Assembly: GCF_003254525.1 (NCBI RefSeq)
Contig: NZ_QFYS01000002.1
Span: forward strand, 124,001 to 188,000
Source: Phenylobacterium kunshanense
GTDB taxonomy: Bacteria; Pseudomonadota; Alphaproteobacteria; Caulobacterales; Caulobacteraceae
DNA: 64,000 bases
Direction of reading: 5' to 3'
Shown: positions 17,648 through 26,858 of the stretch, in pieces
Layout of the letters: each line of letters begins with the position of its first letter
Numbering within the stretch: position 1 is the stretch's first letter
The notes under the pieces: model-generated
Seen by the model: the letters and a program-made list of their open reading frames with translations, nothing else
The model's database searches: none
What the model was told of the DNA's origin: nothing
Position numbers and translations under genes: made by a program

Positions 17648-19570
17648 TCAGACGGTGACCTGGGCGCCCATCTCGACCACGCGGCCGGGTGGGATCTTGT
17701 AGAAGTCGGTGGGGTTGGCCGCGTTCCGCATCAGGAAGATGAACAGCTTGTCCTGCCAGAGCGGCATGCCCGACTGCGCCGACGGCACGACGGAGCGACG
17801 GCCCAGGAAGAAGCTGGTGGCCATGATGTCGAACTTCAGCCCCAGTTTGCGGCAAAGGCCCAGCGCCTTCGGCACATTGGGGCTCTCCATGAAGCCGTAG
17901 TTGATGATGACCTTCTTGAAGTCGTCGTTCAACGGTTCGATCCGCACGCGGTTCTCCTCGCTGACGCGGGGGGTTTCGGCGGTGGAGACCGAGAGGATGA
18001 TGTTCTTCTCGTGCAGGACCTTGTTGTGCTTGAGGTTGTGCATCAGCGCGACCGGCGCCGTATCGGGGTCGGAGGTCAGGAAGATCGCCGTACCGGGCGC
18101 CCTATGCGGCGACCGCGCCTTCAGGATGTCGGCGAGTTCGGCCAGGGGAACGCTGTCGCGACGCGTCTTGTCGGCGAGGATCGCCGCGCCGCGGTTCCAG
18201 GTCCACATGATGAGGACGAGGCCCGCGCCCAGCACCAGCGGCATCCACGCGCCGTCGAAGAACTTCAGCAGGTTCGAGGTGATGAAGACGACGTCGACGA
18301 GGCCGAAGGCCAGCGACGCGCCCGCCGCCTGCCAGACCGGCCGCTTCCACATGTAGCGGACGATGTAGAAGAACAGCAGGGTGTCGACGAACATCGATCC
18401 GGTGACCGCGATCCCATAGGCCGAGGCCAGGTTCGACGAGGTGCGGAACATGAACAGCAGCACCAGGACGCCGATCAGCAGCATCGTGTTGACCTGCGGC
18501 ACATAGATCTGGCCGGCCTGGGTCTCGGACGTGCGGCGGATGTCGATGCGCGGGAAGAGGCCCAGGGAGACCGCCTGCTGGGTCATGGAGAAAGCGCCCG
18601 TGATCACCGCCTGGCTGGCGATGATGGCCGCGGCCGTCGCCAGCAGCAGCACCGGCCAGTAGATCGCCTGGGGGACCATCTCAAAGAAGGGATTGGCCCG
18701 CGCTTCCGGGTGCGCCAGCACCATGGCGCCCTGGCCGAAGTAGTTCATCACCAGGCACGGCAGCACCAGGCCCAGCCAGGCATATCGGATCGGCTTTTTC
18801 CCGAAGTGCCCCATGTCGGCGTAGAGCGCCTCCGCCCCCGTCACCGCCAGGAAGACGGACCCGAGGATGATGAAGCCCAGGAAGCCGTTGTCGATCAGGA
18901 ACGTGACGCCGTACCACGGCGACAGCGCCCGCAGGATCGAGATGTCGTCCGAGATGTGGAACAGGCCGAGGCCGCCCAGGGTCAGAAACCACACGGCGGT
19001 GATCGGGCCGAAGAACTTCGCCACGCTGGCCGTGCCGCGGGATTGGATGAGGAACAGCGCGATCAGGATGCCCGCCGAGATCGGCAGCACCAGGTCCTCC
19101 GCGCCGGCGGGGACACCCGGCGCATCGCGCAGGCCCTCCACCGCGCCCAGCACCGATACCGCGGGGGTGATGATCCCGTCGCCGTAGAACAGCGCCGCCC
19201 CGAGCACACCCAGGATGAAGATGATCCGGGAACGCCCCCCGGGACTGACCCGCTGGGCCAGCGCCATGAGCGCGAGCGTACCGCCCTCGCCCTTGTTGTC
19301 GGCCCGCATGAGGAAGACGACGTACTTGACCGTGACGATCAGGATCAGGGCCCAGGTGATCAGCGACACGACGCCGAGCACGGCCATCTCGCCGCCGCCG
19401 CCGCCGCGCGAGTGCCCGAGGGCCTCGCGCATGGCGTAGAGGGGACTGGTCCCGATGTCGCCGAAGACCACGCCGATGGATCCGATGGCGAGCGCCCAGA
19501 ATCCCTCCTTGTGGCCAGAGTGCGACGAGTCTCCGTTCGCCTTGTCGGCGTCGACGGCCTGATCAGCCAT
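17648..19570 (-). CDS. kup: Low-affinity K+ uptake protein Kup
   Basis: Inner-membrane potassium/proton symporter of the KUP/HAK/KT family, constitutive in most bacteria. The 640-aa protein starts with a hydrophilic tail then FWALAIGSIGVVFGDIGTSPLYAMREAL, the family signature of helix 1. Twelve hydrophobic helices run to about residue 440, including YGDGIITPAVSVLGAVEGL, and a cytosolic C-terminal part of about 190 residues follows. ATG at 19570 gives the usual length. It is divergent from an SDR gene across 182 bases, and its stop is one base from the start of a small membrane protein gene. Confidence 0.96.
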   Translation of the reverse strand: MADQAVDADKANGDSSHSGHKEGFWALAIGSIGVVFGDIGTSPLYAMREALGHSRGGGGGEMAVLGVVSLITWALILIVTVKYVVFLMRADNKGEGGTLALMALAQRVSPGGRSRIIFILGVLGAALFYGDGIITPAVSVLGAVEGLRDAPGVPAGAEDLVLPISAGILIALFLIQSRGTASVAKFFGPITAVWFLTLGGLGLFHISDDISILRALSPWYGVTFLIDNGFLGFIILGSVFLAVTGAEALYADMGHFGKKPIRYAWLGLVLPCLVMNYFGQGAMVLAHPEARANPFFEMVPQAIYWPVLLLATAAAIIASQAVITGAFSMTQQAVSLGLFPRIDIRRTSETQAGQIYVPQVNTMLLIGVLVLLFMFRTSSNLASAYGIAVTGSMFVDTLLFFYIVRYMWKRPVWQAAGASLAFGLVDVVFITSNLLKFFDGAWMPLVLGAGLVLIMWTWNRGAAILADKTRRDSVPLAELADILKARSPHRAPGTAIFLTSDPDTAPVALMHNLKHNKVLHEKNIILSVSTAETPRVSEENRVRIEPLNDDFKKVIINYGFMESPNVPKALGLCRKLGLKFDIMATSFFLGRRSVVPSAQSGMPLWQDKLFIFLMRNAANPTDFYKIPPGRVVEMGAQVTV

Positions 19571-19752
19571 CCCAAATCTCCGGGTGACCGGGAGGTCCCC
19601 AAGGCGGCCCTATGCCGTCGCGGCGGGCGCGAATACACCCAATCATCACGCGGTTCAATCGCACGACGCCCTTCGCGCGAATCCGCCGCAAGCGTAACCT
19701 TGAACCGTTCCGCACAGGCCGTAGTTTCTGCGGGTCGCATTCGGGGACCGGT

Positions 19753-20553
19753 ATGGACCGCAAACTTGCGCTCGTGACAGGCGCCTCGGCCGGCATAGGC
19801 GCAGCCTTTGCCCGCATCCTGGCCAGCCACGGCTATGACCTGGCGCTGACCGCCCGCCGCGTCGAACGGCTGGACGCGATCGCCGAGGAAGTGCGGCTCC
19901 GGTACGGGGTCGAGACCCTGACGGTCGCGGCCGACCTGAGCGAGCCGGACGCGCCGGGAACCATCCTCGACCACCTGACCGCCCACGGCCGGACCGTGGA
20001 CTGCCTGATCAACAACGCCGGCTATGGCCTGCCTGGCGCCTACGCGGAGACCCGCTGGAAAGAACAGGCGGCGTTCATCCAGGTGATGGTCACTTCGCCC
20101 TGCGAACTGGCGCACCGGGTGTTGGCGGGGATGCAGCAGCGCAAGTTCGGTCGCATCGTCAACGTGGCGTCACTGGCGGGTCTCGTCCCCGCGGCGGCCG
20201 GCCATACGCTCTATGCCGCGTCCAAGGCCTTCCTGATCAAGTTCTCGCAGAGCCTGCACCTGGAGAATGTGCCCGAGGGCGTGCACGTCACCGCTCTGTG
20301 CCCCGGTTTCACCTGGTCGGAATTCCACGACGTCAACGGCACCCGCGCCCTGGCGAGCTCATCGACCCCGGCGTGGCTGTGGATGGGCGCGGACGAGGTG
20401 GCTGCCGCCGGCTACGAGGCCATGGAGGCGAACCGCGCCGTCTGCGTGCCCGGGGCGCCCAACAAGGCGATCTCGGCCATCGCCAAGGCGATCCCCGACG
20501 AGTGGGCGCTGGCGCTGATGGCCTCGCAGGGCGGGCGTTTCCGAAAGGTCTAG
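19753..20553 (+). CDS. SDR-family NAD(P)-dependent oxidoreductase
   Basis: Classical short-chain dehydrogenase/reductase of 266 aa. It has the cofactor motif TGASAGIGAAFARILA at the N-terminus, the structural NNAGYG (about residue 85-90), the catalytic Ser in VNVASLAGLVP and the YAASKAF segment with Tyr and Lys of the active site. The residue after the second beta strand (ALTARRVERLD, basic) suggests preference for NADP(H). Substrate unknown; its class resembles YqjQ/DltE-type proteins. ATG at 19753 has GGGGAC upstream. Divergent from kup; the stop TAG is shared as CTAG with the convergent marC-like gene. Confidence 0.88.
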   Translation: MDRKLALVTGASAGIGAAFARILASHGYDLALTARRVERLDAIAEEVRLRYGVETLTVAADLSEPDAPGTILDHLTAHGRTVDCLINNAGYGLPGAYAETRWKEQAAFIQVMVTSPCELAHRVLAGMQQRKFGRIVNVASLAGLVPAAAGHTLYAASKAFLIKFSQSLHLENVPEGVHVTALCPGFTWSEFHDVNGTRALASSSTPAWLWMGADEVAAAGYEAMEANRAVCVPGAPNKAISAIAKAIPDEWALALMASQGGRFRKV

Positions 20554-21236
20554 TGGCCGTAGGGATTCGCGATCGACGGCCGGATGAAGCCGCTGGTGCT
20601 CTCGGCGAAGCCGGCCAGGATGAACTGCACCGCCAGGGCGCAGAGGATCAGGCCCAGCACCCGGACGACGATGCTGAGGCCGATGCGGCCCAGGATCCGC
20701 GACAGGATCGGCGTCGCCAGGAACGACAGCAGGGTCGCCACCGCCACCGCGCCGATCACGCCTACGCCGACGAAGGCCCCCTGAAGCCCGAACTGCCGCG
20801 CCTGGCTGGCATAGATCACGACGCTGGAGATCGCGCCCGGCCCGATCAGCAGGGGCATGGCGAACGGCACGATCATCCGCTCGAACCGCTTGCGGGCATA
20901 GGCGCGGCCCGTGCCGTTCGGCGCATCCGCCGCTTCGGCGAAGGTTGAGGTGAAGTCGTCGCGGGCCATCTCGAGGCCCAGCAGGAACAGGATCACGCCG
21001 CCGGCGATGCGGAAGGCCGGCAGCGAGATGCCGAAGAACTCCAGCAGCGACAGGCCCGAGAAGTAGAAGAAGGTCAGGAAGCCGAAAGCGAACAGCGCGA
21101 TGTAGAGCGCGATCCAGGCGCGATCCTTCGACTTGGCCCCCGCCGTGGCCGCGGCGAACAGCGGCACATTCCCCACCGGGTCCAGGAGGGCGAACAGCGC
21201 GACGAAGAAGTTGACCGCGAACTCGGTCTGGCTCAT
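20550..21236 (-). CDS. MarC-family integral membrane protein
   Basis: A 228-aa inner-membrane protein with six predicted helices. The start FAVNFFVALFALLDPVGNVPLF and the internal repeat-like VPFAMPLLIGPGAISSVVIYA are the two conserved halves of the MarC/UPF0056 family (the Asp-Pro-x-Gly-Asn and Gly-Pro-Gly-Ala motifs). The family was once linked to multiple antibiotic resistance, but that link was not upheld, and its transport role is unknown. ATG 21236 (MSQTEF) is preferred over a start three codons upstream. Its stop overlaps the SDR stop as CTAG. Confidence 0.9.
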   Translation of the reverse strand: MSQTEFAVNFFVALFALLDPVGNVPLFAAATAGAKSKDRAWIALYIALFAFGFLTFFYFSGLSLLEFFGISLPAFRIAGGVILFLLGLEMARDDFTSTFAEAADAPNGTGRAYARKRFERMIVPFAMPLLIGPGAISSVVIYASQARQFGLQGAFVGVGVIGAVAVATLLSFLATPILSRILGRIGLSIVVRVLGLILCALAVQFILAGFAESTSGFIRPSIANPYGH

Positions 21237-21293
21237 GCAGCGCACTTAGCCCTATTCGAACCCTGCGGACCACCCCGCCCACGGAGCCAAGCC

Positions 21294-22016
21294 ATGGCCG
21301 CCGCCGATCTTGCGCAACCCGCCGTCAAAGCCGACCCGCGGCTGATCATTCCGCTGGACCTGCCGACGGTCGACGAGGCTCGGGCCATGGTCGACGCGCT
21401 GGGCGACGCCGTGAGTTTCTACAAGGTGGGATTGGAGCTGTTCGCCGGCGGCGAGGGCATGACCCTGGCGCGCGAGCTGAAAGCCGCCGGAAAGCAGGTG
21501 TTCCTGGACTGGAAGCTGCACGATATCGGCACCACGGTGCAGCGGGCGGCCGCGGTTCTGGCCGGCTCGGGCTGCGATTTCCTCACCGTGCACGGCGAGC
21601 CGCAGGTGATGGCCGCGGCGGTGCGGGGCAAGGGCAAGTCGAACCTGAAGATCCTGGCCGTGACCGTCCTCACCAGCCTGACGGACGACGACCTGGTCGA
21701 GACCGGCTACCACGAGACCGCCCGCCAGCTTGTAGAGCGGCGGATCCACCAGGCCATCGCGACCGGCTGTGACGGCGTGATCGCCAGCCCCCACGAGGCC
21801 GAACTGGCTCGGGCGCTGGGTGGCAAGGACTTCCTGGTGGTGACCCCCGGCGTGCGGCCTGACTGGGCGGCCAAGAACGACCAGGCTCGCGCCGCGACCC
21901 CGCGCGACGCCCTGAAGGCCGGCGCCTCGCACATCGTCTGCGGCCGTCCGATCACGGCGGCGAACGATCCGCAGACGGCCGCCCGCCGCGTCGCCGCGGA
22001 GATGGCGGGGGCCTGA
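21294..22016 (+). CDS. pyrF: Orotidine 5'-phosphate decarboxylase
   Basis: Last step of UMP synthesis: decarboxylation of OMP in the cytosol. The 240-aa TIM-barrel protein has an N-terminal LIIPLDLPTVDEARAMVDAL strand, the catalytic array VFLDWKLHDIGTTVQRA (Lys and Asp of D-x-K-x-x-D), the TVHGEPQVM segment, and the phosphate-binding end VTPGVRPDWA ... ASHIVCGRPITAANDP. ATG 21294 lies in GCCATGGCC with no strong ribosome binding site. The gene stands alone between marC-like and hisE; 30 bases separate its stop from the convergent hisE stop. Confidence 0.97.
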   Translation: MAAADLAQPAVKADPRLIIPLDLPTVDEARAMVDALGDAVSFYKVGLELFAGGEGMTLARELKAAGKQVFLDWKLHDIGTTVQRAAAVLAGSGCDFLTVHGEPQVMAAAVRGKGKSNLKILAVTVLTSLTDDDLVETGYHETARQLVERRIHQAIATGCDGVIASPHEAELARALGGKDFLVVTPGVRPDWAAKNDQARAATPRDALKAGASHIVCGRPITAANDPQTAARRVAAEMAGA

Positions 22017-22046
22017 GAGCTCCGGAACCCGGGTTCGGCGCAGGGC

Positions 22047-22373
22047 TCAGCCGCCCTTTCGCGCAGCCTTCTCCGCCAGGCCAGAGACACCTTCACGGGC
22101 CTCCAGCTTCTCGGCGACCTCGTCGAGGCTCACCCCCGCGGCGGCGATCAGCACCAGCCAGTGGTACATGAGGTCGGCGCTCTCGGCGGTGAGGGCGTCC
22201 CGGTCGCCCTGGGCGGCGGCGATGACCGCCTCGACGGCTTCCTCACCCATCTTCTTGGCCGCCCGGTCGATGTCGGCCAGGAGCTGCGCCGTGTAGGACG
22301 TGGACGCATCGCCACCCTTGCGGCTCTCGATGGTGGCCGAAAGCCGGCCGATGACCTCGGTGAACCGGCTCAT
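22047..22373 (-). CDS. hisE: Phosphoribosyl-ATP pyrophosphatase
   Basis: Second step of histidine synthesis: hydrolyses PR-ATP to PR-AMP and pyrophosphate. The 108-aa all-alpha MazG-like protein has [28 protein letters not shown] with the metal-binding Glu pair (E-E-x-x-E pattern) and [27 protein letters not shown] carrying the second acidic site. It is the last gene of the his cluster; its ATG at 22373 overlaps the hisF stop by four bases (ATGA). HisI is not fused to it and is not found in the window. Confidence 0.96.
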   Translation of the reverse strand: MSRFTEVIGRLSATIESRKGGDASTSYTAQLLADIDRAAKKMGEEAVEAVIAAAQGDRDALTAESADLMYHWLVLIAAAGVSLDEVAEKLEAREGVSGLAEKAARKGG

Positions 22374-23143
22374 GCGGCGACAGGCTCCGTCAGGCGCACG
22401 GGGATGCCGGCGGCGGCCATGGCGGCCTTGGCCTCGCCGATCCCGACCTCGCCGAAGTGGAAGATGGAGGCGGCCAGCACCGCATCGGCGCCGGCGCGGA
22501 CGCCCTCGACCAGGTGCTGCACGTTGCCCGCCCCGCCCGATGCGATCACCGGCACCGACACCGCCGAGCTGACCGCGCGCACGAGGTCGAGATCATAGCC
22601 GATCTTCGCGCCGTCGCGGTCCATGGACGTCAGCAGGATTTCGCCCGCACCCTTGGCGACCACTTCCACCGCGTAGTCGACGGCGTTGAGGCCGGTGGGA
22701 TTGCGGCCGCCATGGGTGAACACTTCCCAGTGGTCGCCGGTCCGCTTGGCGTCGACCGAAACCACCACCGCCTGGCTGCCGAAGGCGTCGGCGCAGCGGG
22801 CGACCACGTCGCGGTCGTTCACCGCCGCGGTCATGATCGAGATCTTGTCGGCGCCCGCCAGCAGCAGCCTGCGGCCGTCCTCGACGCTGCGGATGCCCCC
22901 GCCCACGCTGAGCGGCATGAAGCAGACCTCGGCCGTGCGGGCGACCACGTCCAGGATCGTCCCGCGGTTCTCGTGGCTGGCGGTGATGTCGAGGAACATC
23001 AACTCGTCCGCGCCGGCCGCGTCATAGGCCTGCGCCTGTTCCACCGGATCGCCGGCGTCGCGCAGGTTCACGAACTGAACGCCCTTCACCACCCGGCCGT
23101 CCTTGACGTCCAGGCACGGAATGACCCGGACCTTCAAGCTCAC
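22370..23143 (-). CDS. hisF: Imidazole glycerol phosphate synthase, cyclase subunit
   Basis: Forms imidazole glycerol phosphate and AICAR from PRFAR using ammonia made by HisH. The 257-aa TIM barrel begins [20 protein letters not shown], with the catalytic Asp in CLDV, and includes the second catalytic Asp in [18 protein letters not shown]. Phosphate-binding Gly loops ([10 protein letters not shown] and [11 protein letters not shown]) are intact. It overlaps hisA (stop 23140) and hisE by four bases each, a tightly coupled arrangement. HisF binds HisH encoded two genes upstream. Confidence 0.98.
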   Translation of the reverse strand: MSLKVRVIPCLDVKDGRVVKGVQFVNLRDAGDPVEQAQAYDAAGADELMFLDITASHENRGTILDVVARTAEVCFMPLSVGGGIRSVEDGRRLLLAGADKISIMTAAVNDRDVVARCADAFGSQAVVVSVDAKRTGDHWEVFTHGGRNPTGLNAVDYAVEVVAKGAGEILLTSMDRDGAKIGYDLDLVRAVSSAVSVPVIASGGAGNVQHLVEGVRAGADAVLAASIFHFGEVGIGEAKAAMAAAGIPVRLTEPVAA

Positions 23144-23871
23144 GCGGCGATCTCCAGCGCCTGGGCCGGGTCGATGGCTCCATTGTAGAGCGCGCGACCG
23201 AGCACTGCGCCCGCCACCGGCACGCCCTTACGCGCCTTCAGCTTGGCGATGTCGTCGACGCTGGCGAGGCCGCCGGCGGCGATCACCGGGATCGACACGG
23301 CGTCGGCCATGGCCCCGAAGGCCTCGACGTTGAAGCCCATGACGGTGCCGTCGCGGTCGATGTCGGTGACGATCAGGGCCGCGACGCCGACATCCTCGAA
23401 CCGCTTGGCGACGGTGATGGCGTCCAGGTCGGAGTCGGCGGTCCAGCCGTCGACGGCGACCTTGCCCTTGCGGACGTCGACGCTGACGGCGATCTGTTCG
23501 GGATACTTCCGCGCCGCCTCGATGACGATCTCGGGCTGCTTCACGGCGACCGTGCCCAGGATCACGCGGCTGACGCCCGCCTCGATCCAGCGCTCGATGT
23601 CGGCCAGGGTGCGAATCCCGCCGCCGAGCTGCACCGGGATCGAGACCGACGAGAGGATCGCCTCGACCGCCGAGGCGTTGATCGCCTTGCCCTGGACCGC
23701 GCCGTTCAGGTCGACCACGTGCACCCAGTGGAAGCCGGCGGCCGCGAAGGACTTCGCCTGCGCGCCCGGGTCGTTGTTGAACACCGTCGCGGTGGACAGG
23801 TCGCCATGCAGGACGCGCACGCACTGGCCGTCCTTCAGGTCGATCGCGGGGTAAAGGATCACGGTCGCCAC
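23140..23871 (-). CDS. hisA: ProFAR isomerase
   Basis: 1-(5-phosphoribosyl)-5-[(5-phosphoribosylamino)methylideneamino]imidazole-4-carboxamide isomerase, the fourth step of histidine synthesis. The 243-aa half-barrel-repeat TIM protein starts [20 protein letters not shown] with the catalytic Asp in AIDLKDG, and has the second acid in [12 protein letters not shown], along with the phosphate loops [11 protein letters not shown] and [11 protein letters not shown]. The start at 23871 overlaps the hisH 3' end by 13 bases. It resembles HisF throughout because the two arose by duplication; the D-L-K-D-G spacing and position before hisF assign it to HisA. Confidence 0.98.
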   Translation of the reverse strand: MATVILYPAIDLKDGQCVRVLHGDLSTATVFNNDPGAQAKSFAAAGFHWVHVVDLNGAVQGKAINASAVEAILSSVSIPVQLGGGIRTLADIERWIEAGVSRVILGTVAVKQPEIVIEAARKYPEQIAVSVDVRKGKVAVDGWTADSDLDAITVAKRFEDVGVAALIVTDIDRDGTVMGFNVEAFGAMADAVSIPVIAAGGLASVDDIAKLKARKGVPVAGAVLGRALYNGAIDPAQALEIAA

Positions 23872-24494
23872 TCCAGGAAGCCGGCGAGCAGACCGAGCCC
23901 GACGGATTGGGATTTCTCGGGGTGGAACTGCACCCCGACCATGTTGCCGCGCGCCACCGCCGCGGGGAAGCGTCCGCCATGGTCGACCCAGGCGGCCACA
24001 TCGGCTTCATCCTCGGGGAACATGGCGAACGAGTGGGTGAAATAGACCGGCTGGCCGGCCTTGGGGCCGGCGAACATCGGCAGGTCCGAGACCACGTCCA
24101 GATTGTTCCAGCCCATGTGCGGCACCTTCAGCGCCGGATCGGCAGGCGCGATCTTGCGGACGTCTCCGGGAATCCAGCCGAGGCCGGCGGTGACGCCGAA
24201 CTCGTGGCCGCGACTGGCCATGAGCTGCATGCCGACGCAGATGCCGAGGAACGGCGCGCCGCGCTGGCGGACCGCCGTCTCCATGGCCTCGATCACCCCG
24301 TCCCGGGCGCTGAGCGCGGCCATGCAGGCGGCGAAGGCGCCCACGCCCGGCAGCACCACCGCGTCTGCGGCGGCCACGAACTCGGGGTCATGGGTCACGA
24401 CGATGTTCGCCCGGCCGTCGGCGGCGCGGACGAGAGCCTTTTCGGCCGAGCGGAGGTTGCCCGACCCATAGTCGATCAGGGCGACGCTCTTCAT
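23859..24494 (-). CDS. hisH: Imidazole glycerol phosphate synthase, glutaminase subunit
   Basis: Glutamine amidotransferase that feeds ammonia to HisF. The 211-aa class I GATase has the nucleophile Cys in PFLGICVGMQLMASRGHE and the triad His/Glu in GVQFHPEKSQSVG; the oxyanion strand is VVLPGVGAFAACM. The start is ATG 24494 (MKSVALIDYGSGNLRSAEKAL), a typical HisH N-terminus, even though the frame is open upstream inside hisB. It follows hisB by 11 bases and overlaps hisA by 13. Confidence 0.97.
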   Translation of the reverse strand: MKSVALIDYGSGNLRSAEKALVRAADGRANIVVTHDPEFVAAADAVVLPGVGAFAACMAALSARDGVIEAMETAVRQRGAPFLGICVGMQLMASRGHEFGVTAGLGWIPGDVRKIAPADPALKVPHMGWNNLDVVSDLPMFAGPKAGQPVYFTHSFAMFPEDEADVAAWVDHGGRFPAAVARGNMVGVQFHPEKSQSVGLGLLAGFLEWRP

Positions 24495-24505
24495 CAGGAA
24501 GCTTC

Positions 24506-25096
24506 CTAGAGCACGCCCTTGGTGGAGGGGGCGTGACCGTGGGTCTTGGGGTCGAGTTCGACGGCCTGGCGCAGGGCGCGAGCCAGGGCCTTGAAGCCGC
24601 TCTCGGCGATGTGGTGGCTGTTGGTCCCGCGCAGCAGGTCCAGGTGCACGCACGCGCCCGCGTTCATGGCGAAGGCGTGGTGGAATTCCTTGAACAGCTC
24701 GGTGTCCATGTCGCCGACCTTGGGCGTCCGGAACTCGACGTTCCAGATCAGGTAGGGCCGGTTCGACAGGTCCAGGGCGCACCGCGACAGTGTCTCGTCC
24801 ATCGGGATGTAGGCGTGGCCGAAGCGGCGGACGCCCTTGAAGCCGTCCAGCGCCTGCTTGATCGCCTGGCCGAGGACGATGCCGGTGTCCTCGACCGTGT
24901 GGTGCATATCGATGTGCAGGTCGCCCTTGGCCTCGACCTCGATGTCGATGCCGCCGTGTCGCGCGAAGCTATCCAGCATGTGGTCGAAGAAGCCGATCCC
25001 CGTGGAGACCTTCGATGCACCCGTTCCGTCCAGGTCCACGGCGACGCGGATCTGGGTTTCCTTGGTGTTGCGGACGACTTCGGCCTTGCGGCTCAT
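24506..25096 (-). CDS. hisB: Imidazoleglycerol-phosphate dehydratase
   Basis: Removes water from imidazole glycerol phosphate to give imidazole acetol phosphate. The 196-aa single-domain enzyme (no phosphatase domain) carries the manganese-binding motifs [34 protein letters not shown] and the C-terminal [22 protein letters not shown], all present. Start is ATG 25096 ([16 protein letters not shown]). It lies five bases after the stop of the PfkB-type kinase gene, so the kinase is most likely part of the same transcript, and 11 bases before hisH. Confidence 0.97.
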   Translation of the reverse strand: MSRKAEVVRNTKETQIRVAVDLDGTGASKVSTGIGFFDHMLDSFARHGGIDIEVEAKGDLHIDMHHTVEDTGIVLGQAIKQALDGFKGVRRFGHAYIPMDETLSRCALDLSNRPYLIWNVEFRTPKVGDMDTELFKEFHHAFAMNAGACVHLDLLRGTNSHHIAESGFKALARALRQAVELDPKTHGHAPSTKGVL

Positions 25097-25101
25097 CGCG
25101 G

Positions 25102-26091
25102 TCAGTATCCCTTCGACTCGGCCAGTTCCTTCAGCGACACCGCCGGACGCGGGCCGTAGTGCGAGATCACCTCGGCCGCGGCCAGGCTGGCCAGCTTGCC
25201 GCACTGCTGCAGCGGCCGTCCCCGCGAGAGGCCGAACATGAACCCGGCCGCGTATTGGTCGCCCGCGCCCGTCGAGTCCACGACTTTTTCCACAGGCTCC
25301 ACCGCGACGGTCAGCCGCTCGCCGTGGTCGATGATCACCGAGCCCTTCTCGCTCCGGGTCACGGCGGCGATCTTCACGTGGGGGCGAAGAGCGTTCAGCG
25401 CCGCGTCGAAGTCGTCGGTCTGGAACAGCGACTTCAGCTCGTCCTCGTTGGCGAACAAGAGGTCAACCTGGCCCTCGATGAAGCCCAGCAGGGCGGCGCG
25501 GTGGCGCTCCACCACGAAGCTGTCCGAGAGGGTCAGGGCGATCATCCGGCCCGAGCCGTGAGCCAGGGCGGCCGCCTTGGCGAAGGCCTTGCGGGCCGCC
25601 TCGGCGTCGAACAGGTAGCCTTCGAGGTAGACGATCTTAGCCGCCTCGACGATGTCCTTCTCGACGTCGTCGTCGGTGAACTCCACCGAGGCGCCGAGGT
25701 AGGTGCACATGGTGCGCTGGGCGTCGGGGGTGACGTTGATCATCGAGACCGCCGTCGCCGGCCCGCCGACCAGCGGCTTGTTCTCGAACCGGGCGCCGAT
25801 GGCGCGCATGTCGTTGGCGAAGGTGCGGCCGAGCTGGTCGTCGGCGACCTTGCCCATGAAGGCGCCCTTGCCGCCGAAGCTGGCCAGGCCCGCGATGGTG
25901 TTGGCCGCCGAGCCGCCCGAGGCCTCCACCGCCTGGGCCATTTTCGAATAGAGCGCCGCGCTGGCGTCGGGGTCGACCAGCATCATGGCCCCCTTGGTCA
26001 ACCCGTTATCCGAAAGGAAGGCGTCCGTGCAGGGCGCGATCACGTCGACGATGGCGTTGCCGATGGCGGCGACGTCGTAAAGCTCGGGCAT
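25102..26091 (-). CDS. PfkB-family carbohydrate/nucleoside kinase (adenosine kinase-like)
   Basis: Ribokinase-fold kinase of 329 aa that phosphorylates a sugar or nucleoside. The first part has [17 protein letters not shown] and the Gly-Gly pair [27 protein letters not shown]; the catalytic base lies in the second signature [18 protein letters not shown]. The length and N-terminus fit the adenosine kinase/inosine-guanosine kinase branch. It is probably the first gene of the his operon (5 bases to hisB). AICAR and purine recycling are linked to histidine synthesis, which makes the neighbourhood sensible, but the substrate is a guess. Confidence 0.88.
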   Translation of the reverse strand: MPELYDVAAIGNAIVDVIAPCTDAFLSDNGLTKGAMMLVDPDASAALYSKMAQAVEASGGSAANTIAGLASFGGKGAFMGKVADDQLGRTFANDMRAIGARFENKPLVGGPATAVSMINVTPDAQRTMCTYLGASVEFTDDDVEKDIVEAAKIVYLEGYLFDAEAARKAFAKAAALAHGSGRMIALTLSDSFVVERHRAALLGFIEGQVDLLFANEDELKSLFQTDDFDAALNALRPHVKIAAVTRSEKGSVIIDHGERLTVAVEPVEKVVDSTGAGDQYAAGFMFGLSRGRPLQQCGKLASLAAAEVISHYGPRPAVSLKELAESKGY

Positions 26092-26148
26092 CAGGGGGCT
26101 TTCCGGTGGCGTAGGCCGGGGCCGATTACAGGGAAAGCCGCGGCGGCG

Positions 26149-26799
26149 CTAGCGGGGCGCGGACGGCGGCTCCGCCTTCTTCATGCCGTAGGCCGTATCC
26201 ATCTCCCAAGCCAAGGGCGGGGACTTGTCTAACAGCTTCCGGGGTCGAACCCAGATGAAGACCTTCACGGGCGCCCAGTTTCGGCTGTCCTTGGCCGCCC
26301 TACGGACGGCGCTTGCATCCTCTGCGCGGCAAGAGCTGGGCTCCTCTCCATTCATCGTCAGACCGGGCCCAGGCGTCTTCGTCGGTCTTCGCTCACCCTC
26401 AGGCGTGATCACCGGTGGTCCGCATTCGACCGGCCACAGCTCGAAAGCGTCGATCTTTCCTGACTTGTCGAGGTGCGTGGGCCGAAGGCCCGCGTAGGCA
26501 TAGGACGAGCCCTCATCGGTCGTCATGCGAAGCTGGTAGATCATCGGATCGCCGCGTGCGAGCACGAGGCCTTCGATCCCTGGCCGTAAGATGCGAGCGC
26601 TTGCGCAGGTGGGCCAGTGCTGAACCGTTTCCCCAGCCCGAGGGATCGGGCAATCGGCCTGAACGCTAGCCCAGACGCCGGCCTTGAAGGCCCGCTCCGC
26701 GACCGCCTCCCGATCAAACATCGGCCGGTCCGTAATGACCAGGTTGCATCCCGCCAGCACTGTGGAAGCAACCAGCGCCAGCAACCCAAGCGACCGCAT
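26149..26799 (-). CDS. Hypothetical lipoprotein
   Basis: A 216-aa predicted lipoprotein. The signal peptide LGLLALVASTVLAGCNLV has a clear lipobox with the acylated Cys at residue 17. The mature part contains DREAVAERAFKAGVW, MIYQLRMTTDEGSSYAYAGLRPT and several Cys and Pro residues (ELWPVECGPPVI, EPSSCRAEDAS), and no known domain is recognised. GC at third positions is a little lower than in neighbours (for example around 26700-26800), so the gene may be younger here. It is separated from the kinase start by 57 bases and from fabB by 59 bases. Confidence 0.72.
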   Translation of the reverse strand: MRSLGLLALVASTVLAGCNLVITDRPMFDREAVAERAFKAGVWASVQADCPIPRAGETVQHWPTCASARILRPGIEGLVLARGDPMIYQLRMTTDEGSSYAYAGLRPTHLDKSGKIDAFELWPVECGPPVITPEGERRPTKTPGPGLTMNGEEPSSCRAEDASAVRRAAKDSRNWAPVKVFIWVRPRKLLDKSPPLAWEMDTAYGMKKAEPPSAPR

Positions 26800-26858
26800 G
26801 CGGCGTCTCCGATCCGGAGCGTCACCTTATGCGGATCACGAAGCCGTGAACAGCGGGC

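Noticed and set aside
17345-19777. Open frame of over 800 codons opposite kup
   Set aside because: Antisense to Kup; composition is typical of shadow translation (His, Arg, Gly, Gln rich), no domain.
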